Source of the DNA: Comamonas thiooxydans
Lineage (GTDB): Bacteria > Pseudomonadota > Gammaproteobacteria > Burkholderiales > Burkholderiaceae_C
Length of the DNA: 64,000 nucleotides
Assembly: GCF_002157685.2 (NCBI RefSeq)
Contig: NZ_AP026738.1
Span: 5,146,001 to 5,210,000 of the forward strand
Direction: 5' to 3'
Shown: piece by piece, positions 26,447 to 35,256 of the stretch
How positions within the stretch are numbered: the stretch's first letter is position 1
How the letters are laid out: every line of letters begins with the position of its first letter
Notes under the pieces: generated by a model
Told to the model about the DNA's origin: nothing
What the model saw: only the letters and a program-made list of their open reading frames with translations
Database searches by the model: none
Made by a program: the position numbers and the translations under genes

Positions 26447-27739
26447 ATGCCCGCGCCCGTCTCTTCCTCCTCCCTGCTGAGCACCTTCCAGGACAGCTAC
26501 CACGAGCTGGTTCGCTTCGTGGCGCGCCGCGCCGGCCCGCAGGCTGCGCGCGACCTGGTGCATGACGCCTGGATACGCCTGGCCGAACGCCAGCGCAGCG
26601 AAGACGGCACCGAAACACCAGACGGCCTGCCGCGCGCCTATCTCTACGCGGTGATGGAAAACATCGCCATCGACCATCTGCGCCATGGCCAGCGCACGAC
26701 CGAGCGCTTTGACACCAGCGTGCGGGAAGGCGAGCCGCCCGCCCCGCTCAGCCCCGACGTGGCCGATACCCATTCCTACCGCCAGGCCCTGGCCGGGGTG
26801 GAAAGCGCACTGGCCCAGTTGCCCGCGCGCTGCCGCGACATCTTCCTGGCCGACCGCATCGAGGGCGCCTCGCATGCCGAGCTGGCGGCGCGCCACGGCG
26901 TCTCGGTCAAGACCGTGGAGCGCGAAGTCATGCGCGCCATGGACAGCGTGGAAGCCTCGCTGCGCCGCTGGCGCGGAGATGCTGCCGCACCCGCACCACG
27001 CACCGGCCGCCGCCGCGCCCTGTCCACCTTGCTGGGGATTGCGGGCCTGGGTGTCGGCAGCCAGGCCATCTGGCTGGCCTGGCGCCAGTGGATGCCGCAG
27101 TACCAGGTGCGGCTGGCCACGGCTACCGGCCGCCTGCTGACCCAGCCCCTTCCCGACGGCAGCAGTCTGACCCTGGACGCCGCCAGCCGCGCCGAGGTGG
27201 ACTTCTACGCCACGCGCCGACAGGTCAGGCTGCTGGCCGGCAGCGCCTTCTTCGCCGTGGCGCGCGACACCGCGCGGCCCTTCAGCGTGCAGGCGCGGGG
27301 CGTGCAGGTCACCGTGCTGGGTACGCGCTTCGAGGTCGCGCTGGAGGACGATGCGGTGCTGGTCGCCGTCGATACAGGCCGTGTGCAGGTGCGCGACGGC
27401 AGCGGCGCCCGTCACGAATTGGGCGCAGGTCAGATGCTTCGCGTGGTGGCAGGGGAGACGGCCACCATCCAGACGGCTGCCACGGTGGCCGCCTGGCGGG
27501 AAGGCTGGCTGGACTTTCAGAACACGCCGCTGGCCGAGGTGGCGCGGCGCCTGGAGCGCTACAGCGCGCAGCCGCTGCGCGTGGCGCCCGATGCGGCCGC
27601 CCTGCCCGTGCTGGGGCGCGTGCGCATTGCGGCGACCCAAGGCTGGCTGCGCATGCTGCCGCGCACCCTGCCGGTCAGCGTGCAGGAAGAAGAGCAGGCA
27701 GGACTGGAACGTACCCTGGTCATCCGCCGCCGCAGTTGA
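26447..27739 (+). CDS. Hybrid ECF sigma factor / FecR-type anti-sigma factor (IutY-like)
   Basis: One polypeptide of 430 residues carries both halves of a cell-surface-signalling switch. Residues about 12-82 are sigma region 2 (ARDLVHDAWIRL, IAIDHLRH) and 115-168 are sigma region 4 (LPARCRDIFLADRIEG, HGVSVKTVEREVMRAM), as in FecI. A Pro/Arg-rich linker leads to one membrane segment at 191-212, then a periplasmic FecR domain (about 222-350) with VLGTRFEV, where Gly292-Thr293 matches the self-cleavage site known in FecR-like proteins. FecI and FecR are normally separate genes. The start 26447 is chosen over GTG 26414 because of the promoter position. The TonB receptor follows. Confidence 0.93.
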   Translation: MPAPVSSSSLLSTFQDSYHELVRFVARRAGPQAARDLVHDAWIRLAERQRSEDGTETPDGLPRAYLYAVMENIAIDHLRHGQRTTERFDTSVREGEPPAPLSPDVADTHSYRQALAGVESALAQLPARCRDIFLADRIEGASHAELAARHGVSVKTVEREVMRAMDSVEASLRRWRGDAAAPAPRTGRRRALSTLLGIAGLGVGSQAIWLAWRQWMPQYQVRLATATGRLLTQPLPDGSSLTLDAASRAEVDFYATRRQVRLLAGSAFFAVARDTARPFSVQARGVQVTVLGTRFEVALEDDAVLVAVDTGRVQVRDGSGARHELGAGQMLRVVAGETATIQTAATVAAWREGWLDFQNTPLAEVARRLERYSAQPLRVAPDAAALPVLGRVRIAATQGWLRMLPRTLPVSVQEEEQAGLERTLVIRRRS

Positions 27740-27776
27740 TGTGCTCGATCGCCTGGAGGTGCGCACAAGGTGTGAG

Positions 27777-27797
27777 GGAATTTGCGCGCCCGTTCGT
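27777..27797 (+). promoter_or_regulatory. Possible ECF (FecI-type) promoter of the receptor gene
   Basis: GGAATT at 27777-27782 followed after 12 bp by CGT (27795-27797) resembles the -35 GGAAAT and -10 CGT cores described for iron-starvation sigma factors. It lies about 80 bp before the receptor start, in the gap after the hybrid sigma gene. The match is weak and other sites are possible. Confidence 0.3.
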
Positions 27798-27875
27798 AAA
27801 GGCATGAGGACCCCGGAACGCGAATCATCCGCAGCCCGGGAATCGCCATTGCCCAGCTCCGTCACGGGACCTTCC

Positions 27876-30344
27876 ATGTCTTCATCTCCCTCCAAGCCTT
27901 CCCGCCTTGCCCGCCACCATGCGGTCGCGGCGACCATCGCACTGCTGGCCCTGCAGCTTCCTACCGGTGCCCAGGCCCAGGCAGCGCCGACCCCGGCCAC
28001 CAGCACCGACTTCCACATTCCTGCCCAGCCGCTGGACCAGGCGCTCACCCAGCTGGCCCGCCAGGCCGGCCTGCAACTGCTGGCCGCGCCCGAGCTGGTG
28101 CAGGGCCGCCGCGCGCCCGCCGTGGAAGGGCGCCTGAGCACGGCCGCCGCCGTGGCCCGGCTGCTGCGTGGCAGCGGGCTGGAAGCCTATGTGCGCCAGG
28201 GCACGCTGGTGGTGGAAAAGCCCGCCGGCACCGTCGCCCTGCCCGAAGTCACGGTGTCCGCCGTGGGCGAGACCACGACCACCGAAGGCTCGGGCTCCTA
28301 CACCACGGGACTGATGAGCACGTCCACCAAGCTGCCGCTGTCCATCCGCGAGACGCCCCAGTCGCTGACCGTGGTCACGCGCCAGAAGATGGACGACCAG
28401 GGCATGCTGTCCATCGACGATGTGGCCAACAGCACCACCGGCATTACCGTCAACCGCTGGAGCGACGACCGGGCACGCTATTTCTCGCGCGGCTTCGTGA
28501 TCGGCTCCTTCCTGCAGGACGGCGTGCCCGTCTCGTATGAGACCGACACCGCCACCTACGACACCATGGCCATGTACGACCACGTGGAAGTGGTGCGCGG
28601 CCCCACGGGGCTGATGACGGGCGTGGGCGATCCATCGGGCACCATCAACTTCGTGCGCAAGCGCGCGCCGCGCAGCACCCAGCGCTCGGCCACGCTGCGC
28701 GGCGGCAGCTGGAACCAGGCAGTGGGTGAGGTCGATGTGGGCGGCGCCTTCAATGAGGACGGCACGGCGCGCGGGCGCGTCGTGGCCTCGCTGCAGTCGC
28801 GCGACCATTTCATCGACGGCTACAGCAGCAAGCGCCAGCTGCTGTACGGCACCGCCGAGTTCGACCTGGGCCGCGACACCACCCTGAGCGTGGGCGGCTC
28901 CTATGTCAACGAAGACAATCCCGGCTCGCAATGGATGGGCGTGCCCATGGGCTTCGATGGCTCCTTCCTCGACATTTCGCGGTCCAGGCGTTTCTCGCCG
29001 TCCTGGAGCAAATGGGACAAGAAGGAGGTCAGCCTCTTCGCCGACCTGGAGCACCGCTTCGACAGCGGCTGGAAGGCCAGGCTGGCCGCACGCGCCCTGC
29101 AGGCCAAGTCCGCGCTGGACGGGGCCTACCTGGTCTCGGGCGGCCTGGACGGCCAGGGCCGCACGCGCTACGACGTGGCCGGCGGCCTGTACGACTACGA
29201 CAAGCGCCAGCTCAGCCTCGATGCTTCGGCCCAGGGCCCCGTGCGCCTGTTCGGCCGCGAGCATGACCTGGCCTTTGGCGTCAGCCGCCGCAGCATCCGC
29301 TGGAGCGACCAGGGCTACAGCTACCTGTCGCCCACGGGTGAATGGCTGATCGCCAATGGCGTCGATCCCTATACCTGGAACCCCGACTCGCTGGACCGCT
29401 CCGGCCTGCTGGCCGAAGACCTGTGGACGCGCCGCCAGAAGACCACGATGACTTCGGCCTACGCCACGGGCCGCTTCCTGCTGGCCGAGCCACTGAACCT
29501 GATCGCCGGCGCGCGCCTGGACTGGTACGACTTCACCAACGCCCAGCGCCAGGGCAGTTGGAGCCGGGAGCGCGAATTCAGCGAGAAGGCCCATGCCACG
29601 CCCTATGCGGCGCTGACCTATGACATCAACAAGACCTACTCGGCCTATGCCAGCTATACCAGCATCTTCCGGCCGCAGGATTTTCTGGATGTCTCGGGCA
29701 GCATGCTGGCGCCGGTGGAAGGCCGGAACTTCGAGCTGGGCCTCAAGGGCAGCTACCTGGACGAGCGCGTGAACCTGGCCGTTGCCGTGTTCAACACCGC
29801 GCAGGACAACCTGCCCCAGGCCATCGCGGACATCAACTCCTGCACGGTGAAGACCAATTGCTACCGCTCCGTGGGCAAGGTCAAGAGCAAGGGGCTGGAC
29901 GTGGACATCAGCGGCGAGATCCTGCCACGCCTGAATGCCGGCTTTGGCTACACCTTCACCCAGGCCGAGATCGCCAGCGACAGCACCGAAGGCGCCAAGG
30001 GCGCTCCCTACGCCAGTTACACGCCGCGCCACCAGCTCAAGCTGTCGGCCATGTACCACCTGGGCGGCGGGCTGGGCGCATGGCGCGTGGGCGGCGGCCT
30101 GCGCTACCAGACCCGCACCACGTCCGAGTCGCTGACCAGCGCCGAGGGCTATGTCATCCGCCAGCCGGCCTATGCCGTCGCCGACCTGGTCATCGGCTAT
30201 CGCGTGAACCGGCAGCTGGACCTGCAGATGAACGTCAGCAACCTGTTCGACCGCCGCTACTTCGAGACCCTGGGCACGAACAATGGCGGCAACTATTTCG
30301 GCGTGCCACGCAAGGTTCTGCTGACGGCCAAATACCAGTTCTGA
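27876..30344 (+). CDS. TonB-dependent siderophore receptor with STN signalling domain (FecA/FoxA type)
   Basis: The 822-residue outer-membrane receptor has a signal peptide ending near AQA (residues 1-36), then an STN domain (about 45-115, starting FHIPAQPLDQAL) that passes the ligand signal to the FecR-type partner. A TonB-box-like LPEVTVSAV lies at 122-130, the plug at about 155-270 (SIRETPQSLTVVT), and a beta barrel ends in a terminal Phe. The start 27876 gives a clean signal peptide; earlier in-frame codons lie in another gene's reading frame. No siderophore synthesis genes are nearby, so the ligand is probably a foreign ferric siderophore. The gene follows its hybrid sigma/anti-sigma regulator by 136 bp. 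Confidence 0.95.
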   Translation: MSSSPSKPSRLARHHAVAATIALLALQLPTGAQAQAAPTPATSTDFHIPAQPLDQALTQLARQAGLQLLAAPELVQGRRAPAVEGRLSTAAAVARLLRGSGLEAYVRQGTLVVEKPAGTVALPEVTVSAVGETTTTEGSGSYTTGLMSTSTKLPLSIRETPQSLTVVTRQKMDDQGMLSIDDVANSTTGITVNRWSDDRARYFSRGFVIGSFLQDGVPVSYETDTATYDTMAMYDHVEVVRGPTGLMTGVGDPSGTINFVRKRAPRSTQRSATLRGGSWNQAVGEVDVGGAFNEDGTARGRVVASLQSRDHFIDGYSSKRQLLYGTAEFDLGRDTTLSVGGSYVNEDNPGSQWMGVPMGFDGSFLDISRSRRFSPSWSKWDKKEVSLFADLEHRFDSGWKARLAARALQAKSALDGAYLVSGGLDGQGRTRYDVAGGLYDYDKRQLSLDASAQGPVRLFGREHDLAFGVSRRSIRWSDQGYSYLSPTGEWLIANGVDPYTWNPDSLDRSGLLAEDLWTRRQKTTMTSAYATGRFLLAEPLNLIAGARLDWYDFTNAQRQGSWSREREFSEKAHATPYAALTYDINKTYSAYASYTSIFRPQDFLDVSGSMLAPVEGRNFELGLKGSYLDERVNLAVAVFNTAQDNLPQAIADINSCTVKTNCYRSVGKVKSKGLDVDISGEILPRLNAGFGYTFTQAEIASDSTEGAKGAPYASYTPRHQLKLSAMYHLGGGLGAWRVGGGLRYQTRTTSESLTSAEGYVIRQPAYAVADLVIGYRVNRQLDLQMNVSNLFDRRYFETLGTNNGGNYFGVPRKVLLTAKYQF

Positions 30345-30350
30345 CCTGCC

Positions 30351-30380
30351 CATGAAAATGCCCCGCCAGTGGCGGGGCAT
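30351..30380 (-). terminator. Terminator of the RNase P RNA gene
   Basis: A perfect 10-bp stem ATGCCCCGCC / GGCGGGGCAT (30358-30380, loop of 3) is followed on the minus strand by TTTTCATG. It lies 10 bp past the RNase P RNA 3' end and only 13 bp after the receptor gene, whose transcription runs the other way; it may help stop both. Confidence 0.8.
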
Positions 30381-30390
30381 GGAAAAAAGT

Positions 30391-30728
30391 GTGAAGCGCG
30401 CCGATAAGCCGGATTCTGTGCACAACGGTTGCCCGCCATGTGACCGCCATTAATCTTGGCCATCAGTCGCCCGATGGCTCGGTGCTACCTACCCGCACAC
30501 TCCGGGGGCCCCGTCAACGTGTGCCTACTTGGTATTGCTGCGCGTAGAGATTGCCCGTTTCACCCTGGTTGGTCTGCCTTGCGGCACTCCTGCCAGACTC
30601 GTCTCTGTTGCTCTGATCCTCACCTCACGGTGGACAGCTGTTAGCTGCTACGCCGCCCTATGCAGTCCGGACGTTCCTCCAGTACGGCCTTTCGGCACTT
30701 GTACCAGCGGCGGTCTGGCGCACTTCAC
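30391..30728 (-). ncRNA. rnpB: RNase P RNA (M1 RNA), bacterial class A
   Basis: The minus strand shows the conserved RNase P landmarks in order: GAGGAACGTCCGGAC near the 5' end followed by a GGGC segment, a CAACAGAGA segment, CGGGTAGGTAGC, and ACAGAATCCGGCTTATC near the 3' end. The ends GTGAAGTGCGCC (30717-30728) and GGCGCGCTTCAC (30391-30402) pair as helix P1 with one G-U, which sets the boundaries at 338 nt. RNase P RNA is the ribozyme that trims tRNA 5' ends. The 3' end is followed by a strong terminator. Confidence 0.95.
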
Positions 30729-30747
30729 GGCGCGCATTATCCCGCGT

Positions 30748-31572
30748 TCAGAAAGAACTTGCACAGAACTCGCGCCTGAACTGCTCGGGCGGCAGGCCTG
30801 ATTCGCGCTGGAACATGGCAATAAAGGCCGATGGCGTGCTGTAACCCAGGTCATAGGCGATCTGCTGCACGGTATGACCTGCCTCCAGCGCGTCGATGGC
30901 CTGCAGATAACGCATGCGCTGGCGCCATTCGCCCAGACTCATGCCCAGCTCACGCTGGCAGTGGCGGGCCAGGGTTCGTTCAGTCATGTGCACGGTTTCG
31001 GCCCATTCGGCCAGGCTGCGGTGGTCGTCGGGGCGCGCCTGCATGGCATCCAGCACCTGCACCAGCGCGGGATGCCGGGCCACGGGCAGAAAGCTCAGCT
31101 CCAGCGGCGTGGCTCGCAACTGGTCATGCACCACCCGGGCCAGCCGCAGGTCTGCGTCAGTCACCGGGATCTGCACGCCCCTGGCACCGAAGTCCGCGAG
31201 CACGGCTTTGACGATGGGTCCCAGCCGCATGCAGCCCGCCGTCTGCGGCAGGTCCGCACACAGATCAGGGGCCAGATAGACGGAACGGTACTGCACCGCA
31301 TGCTGCAGATAGCAGCTGTGCACCACGCCTGGCGGAATCCACACCCCATGCTGCGGCGGACACAGGATATGGCCGCTGGGCACATCCATGCTCAGGCTGC
31401 CGTGGGCCGCATAGTTCAGATGTCCCCAGCGATGGCTGTGCGGCGGAGCCTCGCTGTGTTCGCCAAACTCGTCATAGCGGAAGTAATAGCTGCCAGGCAC
31501 TTTGTCGGTGTCCAGTATCTGTACGGCATGGCGCTTGGCGACCTGTCCGGAAGTCGGGGCTGAGGCAGGCAT
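30748..31572 (-). CDS. AraC-family transcriptional regulator with cupin sensor domain
   Basis: The 274-residue protein has an N-terminal cupin-like domain (about 30-110, with HSHRWGHLNY and PPGVVHSCY) and a C-terminal AraC double helix-turn-helix (about 170-270, with MTERTLARHCQRELG and IAYDLGYSTPSAFIAMFQRESG). It is divergent from the EamA exporter gene 91 bp away, with a perfect 8-bp inverted repeat in between. That arrangement suggests that it controls the exporter in response to a small ligand. It ends 20 bp from the rnpB 5' end, on the same strand. The ligand is unknown. Confidence 0.93.
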   Translation of the reverse strand: MPASAPTSGQVAKRHAVQILDTDKVPGSYYFRYDEFGEHSEAPPHSHRWGHLNYAAHGSLSMDVPSGHILCPPQHGVWIPPGVVHSCYLQHAVQYRSVYLAPDLCADLPQTAGCMRLGPIVKAVLADFGARGVQIPVTDADLRLARVVHDQLRATPLELSFLPVARHPALVQVLDAMQARPDDHRSLAEWAETVHMTERTLARHCQRELGMSLGEWRQRMRYLQAIDALEAGHTVQQIAYDLGYSTPSAFIAMFQRESGLPPEQFRREFCASSF

Positions 31573-31613
31573 GGGTTCGTCCGGCTTGAGTTATGAAATG
31601 TCTGAAATCAGCA

Positions 31614-31639
31614 ATGCGCTTCAAATCCGTCAAGCGCAT
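31614..31639. promoter_or_regulatory. Inverted repeat in the AraC/EamA divergent region
   Basis: ATGCGCTT (31614-31621) and AAGCGCAT (31632-31639) form a perfect 8-bp inverted repeat with a 10-bp spacer, 25 bp before the EamA start. It could be an operator, or a hairpin in the 5' leader. Confidence 0.45.
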
Positions 31640-31663
31640 CATAAGCACCTCAAGGAGTTTCAT

Positions 31664-32578
31664 ATGGGTGCATACCTATTACCACTGGGCGCGGTGCTGA
31701 TCTGGTCGGTCAACACCGTGGTCAGCAAGCTGGCCGCAGACAGCATCAGCGCGGCCGAGATCGGGTTCTTCCGCTGGCTGGTGGCCGCCGTGCTGTTCAC
31801 GCCCTTCGTTCTGCCCTCGATCTGGCGCCAGCGCGCCGACATCAAGCCCCTACTGCCAAGGATCGTCGTTCTGGGCGTGCTGGGCATGGTCATCTACCAA
31901 AGCCTGGCCTATTACGCTGCCCACTTCACCACGGCCACGCATATGGGCATCATCGGCTCGCTCACGCCCATGCTGGTGCTGGCCCTGGCCGTGTTCATGC
32001 TGGGCCAACCGCTGACGCATGGCGGCATCTGGGGCTCATTGCTGGCGATTCTGGGAGTCGCGCTGGTGGTTTCATCGGGCCGGCTCAGCCATCTGGCATC
32101 CGAGGGCCTGAACCTGGGCGACGCCATGATGTTCCTGGCCATGCTGGCCTATGCGGTCTACAACATCCTGCTCAAGCGCTGGCCCATGCCGCGCCTGGCC
32201 ACGGTGCAGCTGCTGTATCTGCAGGTGCTGGTTGCCGTGATCGTGCAGTTCCCGCTCTATCTCTTCTCGCCCAAGACCGGGCTTGACGCCGGCAATCTGC
32301 CGCTGGTCGGCTATGCCGGCATCATGGCCTCCATCGCCGCGCCGCTGCTGTGGATGAAGGCGGTGCAGACGCTGGGACCCGGGCGATCGAGCATGTTCTT
32401 CAATCTGATCCCGGTCTTCACCGCCCTGATCGCTGCATTCACGCTGAACGAGCCCCTGGCGGCCTACCACGCCGTGGGCGGCATCATGACGATTGCCGGT
32501 CTGCTGCTGGCCGAGCTGTGGAAGGCCCCGCTGCGCCCGCGGCCTGCCCTGACCTGCAGTGCTAAAGCAGCAGATTGA
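31664..32578 (+). CDS. EamA/DMT-superfamily transporter
   Basis: The 304-residue inner-membrane protein has about ten hydrophobic segments in two EamA repeats, starting MGAYLLPLGAVLIWSVNTVVSKLA and repeated around GDAMMFLAMLAYAVYNILLKRW. Members of this drug/metabolite transporter group export amino acids, metabolites or toxic compounds. AAGGAG lies 6 bp before the ATG at 31664, which settles the start. It is divergent from an AraC regulator that probably controls it. The 3' end overlaps the end of a small convergent reading frame by 17 bp. Confidence 0.94.
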   Translation: MGAYLLPLGAVLIWSVNTVVSKLAADSISAAEIGFFRWLVAAVLFTPFVLPSIWRQRADIKPLLPRIVVLGVLGMVIYQSLAYYAAHFTTATHMGIIGSLTPMLVLALAVFMLGQPLTHGGIWGSLLAILGVALVVSSGRLSHLASEGLNLGDAMMFLAMLAYAVYNILLKRWPMPRLATVQLLYLQVLVAVIVQFPLYLFSPKTGLDAGNLPLVGYAGIMASIAAPLLWMKAVQTLGPGRSSMFFNLIPVFTALIAAFTLNEPLAAYHAVGGIMTIAGLLLAELWKAPLRPRPALTCSAKAAD

Positions 32579-32759
32579 GAATCGCGTAGCTCATCAGCGA
32601 CAGCAGACTCACCACGAACACCAGCATGACCCAGGGCCCCCAGCGCTGCTCGCGCCAGGAAAAACCAACCAGCAGGCCTACGCAACAGACCCCCAGCAGC
32701 ACCAGAATTGTGTTGAACGTGAGCAAGAGCAGTCCTCCCTCAAACAGACTTTGCCCCAT
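32562..32759 (-). CDS. Small hypothetical membrane protein
   Basis: A possible 65-residue protein with two clear hydrophobic segments (about 7-30 and 42-63) separated by a charged loop FSWREQRWGPW. I do not recognise the family. The start at 32759 has a GGGA nearby but no strong ribosome site; a GTG at 32822 would extend it by 21 residues. It converges on the EamA gene and overlaps its last 17 bp. The two-helix pattern with a charged turn argues for a real gene, but conservation needs to be seen. Confidence 0.5.
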   Translation of the reverse strand: MGQSLFEGGLLLLTFNTILVLLGVCCVGLLVGFSWREQRWGPWVMLVFVVSLLSLMSYAILNLLL

Positions 32760-33139
32760 TGTTCCCGATTGCAGGCCCAAGGGGAAACACCATCTCCCCA
32801 GGGCTTGATGTGAATCAATCACCAGTCTCTGGCACCAGGCGCAGACCGGGGTTTTGAGCGGCCCGGCAGCGCGATCCGGTGCGGATGAATCCTAGGGTTT
32901 TCCCGCGCTTTATCGGTGCACGCCTGCCTCATGCCGGTGCAAAGCCCGCACCACCTCTGCTCATAAGAATTTGCATTCAGGGCCGCTCAGAATTTCTTGT
33001 TGGACAGCCTCTCGCTGCCTTTCGATACTGCCGCCACAGGAACACCGGCCCGCGCCGCACCCCATGTTCCAAGACACACAGGAGCGCCAGCAAAAGCGCC
33101 CCATGTGCCCGCTGCACTTTCGCATACAGGAGACTCCCC
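32760..33139. other. Intergenic region upstream of the MFS gene
   Basis: This 380-bp stretch lies between the small membrane gene and the MFS start. It should carry the promoter of the MFS-DUF2848-amidase operon. A short hairpin GGTGC/GCACC occurs near 32936-32953, and an AT-richer patch near 32960-33000. No convincing gene or clear regulator site is seen. Confidence 0.5.
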
Positions 33140-34459
33140 ATGAGCAGCCCGGCTTCCGCCACCCACCCTCTTGCCGGCCATGCCGGTGCGCACGCGCACC
33201 CCGACATGGACGCCACCTACCGCAAGATCACCTGGCGCCTGATCCCCTTTCTGGTCTTTCTCTTTGTCCTGGCCTGGATAGACCGCGTCAACGTCGGCTT
33301 CGCCAAGCTGCAGATGCTGCAGGACCTGCAATTCAGCGAGGCCATCTACGGCCTGGGCGCCGGCATCTTCTTCATCGGCTACTTCCTGTTCGAAGTGCCC
33401 AGCAACCTGCTGCTGGAGAAGATCGGTGCACGCAAGACGCTGGCGCGCATCACCATCCTCTGGGGCGCGGCCTCCATGGCCATGGCCTATGTGACCACGC
33501 CCACCATGTTCTACGTGCTGCGCTTCATCCTGGGCGTGGTCGAGGCCGGCTTCTTCCCCGGCGTGGTGCTGTACCTCACCTACTGGTTCCCGGCCCGCCA
33601 TCGCGCCCGTATCAACGGCCTGTTCATGACCTCGTTCGCCATCGCCGGTGCCGTGGGCGGCCCGATCGCGGGCGCCATCATGAACGGCATGCAGGACGTG
33701 GGCCATCTGGCCAACTGGCAATGGCTGTTCATTCTTGAAGGCATTCCCTCGGTGATCGCCGGCTTCTTCGTGCTGGCCTGGCTGCCCGAGAAGCCCGAGA
33801 ACGCCAAGTGGCTGAGCGCCGCCGAGCAGCGCGCCGTCAGCGCCGCCGTGGCTCAGGAGAGCCAGCAAGGTCACAAGCAGCACTCCTTCGCCGACGCCTG
33901 CCGCAACTACCGCGTCTGGCTGTGCGCCGCCGTGTACTTCTGCATCGTCAGCGGCAACGCCACGATCGCCTTCTGGTCGCCGTCCATCATCAAGGAGATC
34001 GGCATCCAGAACAATCTGCAGATCGGTCTGATCTCGGCCATTCCCTTCCTGGCCGGCACGCTGGCCATGGTCTGGAACGGCATGCATTCGGACAAGACCG
34101 GCGAGCGCCGCATGCACAGCGCCATCGCCGCCTTGATCGCCGCCGCAGGCCTGATCCTGACCGGCATGTTCCTGCACAACGCCGTGCTGGCCCTGTGCGC
34201 GCTGACGCTGGCCTCCGTCGGCATCCTCGCCGCCTTCCCCGTGTTCTGGTCCATTCCATCGGCCTTTCTGGCCGGCACGGCAGCAGCAGGCGGCATTGCG
34301 CTGATCAACTCCGTTGGCAACCTGGCCGGCTTTGTGGCGCCCTACATGATCGGCGCGCTCAAGACCAGCACCGGCTCGCTGTCTTCGGGGCTGTACTTCG
34401 TGGCCGCGCTGGAGTTCCTCGCCGCCTTCCTGGTCGTGCTCTTCGTCAAGAAGCAGTGA
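33140..34459 (+). CDS. MFS transporter, anion:cation symporter (ACS) family
   Basis: The 439-residue permease has twelve predicted membrane segments and the ACS-type opening RLIPFLVFLFVLAWIDRVNVGFAKLQM, plus a GIFFIGYFLFEVPSNLLLEKIGAR segment in helix 2-3. ACS members import organic anions such as tartrate, phthalate, glucarate or 4-hydroxyphenylacetate. AGGAGA lies 6 bp before the ATG at 33140, and the first 25 residues are hydrophilic. It is followed by DUF2848 and amidase genes on the same strand, so it probably imports the amide or acid these enzymes handle. Confidence 0.94.
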   Translation: MSSPASATHPLAGHAGAHAHPDMDATYRKITWRLIPFLVFLFVLAWIDRVNVGFAKLQMLQDLQFSEAIYGLGAGIFFIGYFLFEVPSNLLLEKIGARKTLARITILWGAASMAMAYVTTPTMFYVLRFILGVVEAGFFPGVVLYLTYWFPARHRARINGLFMTSFAIAGAVGGPIAGAIMNGMQDVGHLANWQWLFILEGIPSVIAGFFVLAWLPEKPENAKWLSAAEQRAVSAAVAQESQQGHKQHSFADACRNYRVWLCAAVYFCIVSGNATIAFWSPSIIKEIGIQNNLQIGLISAIPFLAGTLAMVWNGMHSDKTGERRMHSAIAALIAAAGLILTGMFLHNAVLALCALTLASVGILAAFPVFWSIPSAFLAGTAAAGGIALINSVGNLAGFVAPYMIGALKTSTGSLSSGLYFVAALEFLAAFLVVLFVKKQ

Positions 34460-34533
34460 CCTCCTGACGCTGCCTGTGCAGCGCCGCCATGCGAGGCCCA
34501 CGACCCCGCTCTCCCTTTCTTGAGATTTCCGCC

Positions 34534-35211
34534 ATGCAACTGCAGTTCACCACCCCCGAAGGCCAGACCTTCGCCCCTGATTTCGACACGCTCATCGTCG
34601 CCGGCTGGGCCGGCCGCGACCGCGAGGCCATCGAACACCACATCGAAGAGCTGGCCGCCATCGGCATCCCCCGCCCCAGCGCCGTGCCGCTGTACTACCG
34701 CATCTCCAGCAACCAGCTGAGCCAGCGCAGCGCGCTGCAGGTGCTGGGCCCCGACTCCTCGGGCGAGGTCGAGGTCTTCGTGTTCACGCATGGCGGCGAA
34801 ATGTTCGTGAGCCTGGCCTCCGACCACACCGACCGCAAGCTCGAAGCCTACAGCGTGGCCTTTTCCAAGCAGGCCTGCGTCAAGCCCGTGGCCACCCAGG
34901 CCTGGCGCTTTGCCGACGTGGCCGGCCACTGGGACGAGTTGGTCGTGCGCTCCTGGATCGTGGAAGACGGTCGCGAGGTGCTCTACCAGGAGGGCACGCT
35001 GGCCAGCCTGCGCACGCCCCAGGACCTGATTGCAGGCTTCACGGACGGCAAGCAATTGCTGCCCGAGGGCTGCGGCATGACCTGCGGCACGGTAGGCGCC
35101 ATCGGCGGCATCCGCCCCTCGGCGCAGTTCACCATGGAGCTGTACGATCCCCGCAGCCAGCGCTCCATCCGCCACAGCTACCGCAGCAAACTGCTGGACG
35201 TTGTGGCCTGA
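34534..35211 (+). CDS. DUF2848 family protein
   Basis: The 225-residue protein matches my memory of the DUF2848 family, often encoded beside amidases and transporters. Visible conserved stretches are VPLYYRIS near residue 50, SDHTDRKLEAYSVAFSKQ near 98, LPEGCGMTCGTVGAIGGIRP near 178 and a C-terminal FTMELYDP. There is no signal peptide. The pattern of short conserved acidic and Gly-rich loops recalls fumarylacetoacetate-hydrolase-like folds, but that is only an impression. It sits 74 bp after the MFS gene and 45 bp before the amidase, so a catabolic role is likely. Biochemical function is unknown. Confidence 0.85.
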   Translation: MQLQFTTPEGQTFAPDFDTLIVAGWAGRDREAIEHHIEELAAIGIPRPSAVPLYYRISSNQLSQRSALQVLGPDSSGEVEVFVFTHGGEMFVSLASDHTDRKLEAYSVAFSKQACVKPVATQAWRFADVAGHWDELVVRSWIVEDGREVLYQEGTLASLRTPQDLIAGFTDGKQLLPEGCGMTCGTVGAIGGIRPSAQFTMELYDPRSQRSIRHSYRSKLLDVVA

Positions 35212-35256
35212 GCCTTCCTCCAGCCCCCGGCCGTTTTCATCGACAGGATTTCCCAT

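Noticed and set aside
27351..27875. In-frame extension of the TonB receptor reading frame upstream of 27876
   Set aside because: It lies inside the sigma/anti-sigma gene in another frame, and a clean signal peptide begins at 27876.
25535..28141. 868-codon minus-strand frame across the pseudouridine synthase and sigma genes
   Set aside because: Covers two well-supported plus-strand genes and their Fur-box promoter; no domain recognised.
27882..30425. Long minus-strand reading frames opposite the TonB receptor
   Set aside because: Low-complexity His/Gly/Ala/Gln composition and no recognisable domain; typical antisense shadows of a GC-rich gene.
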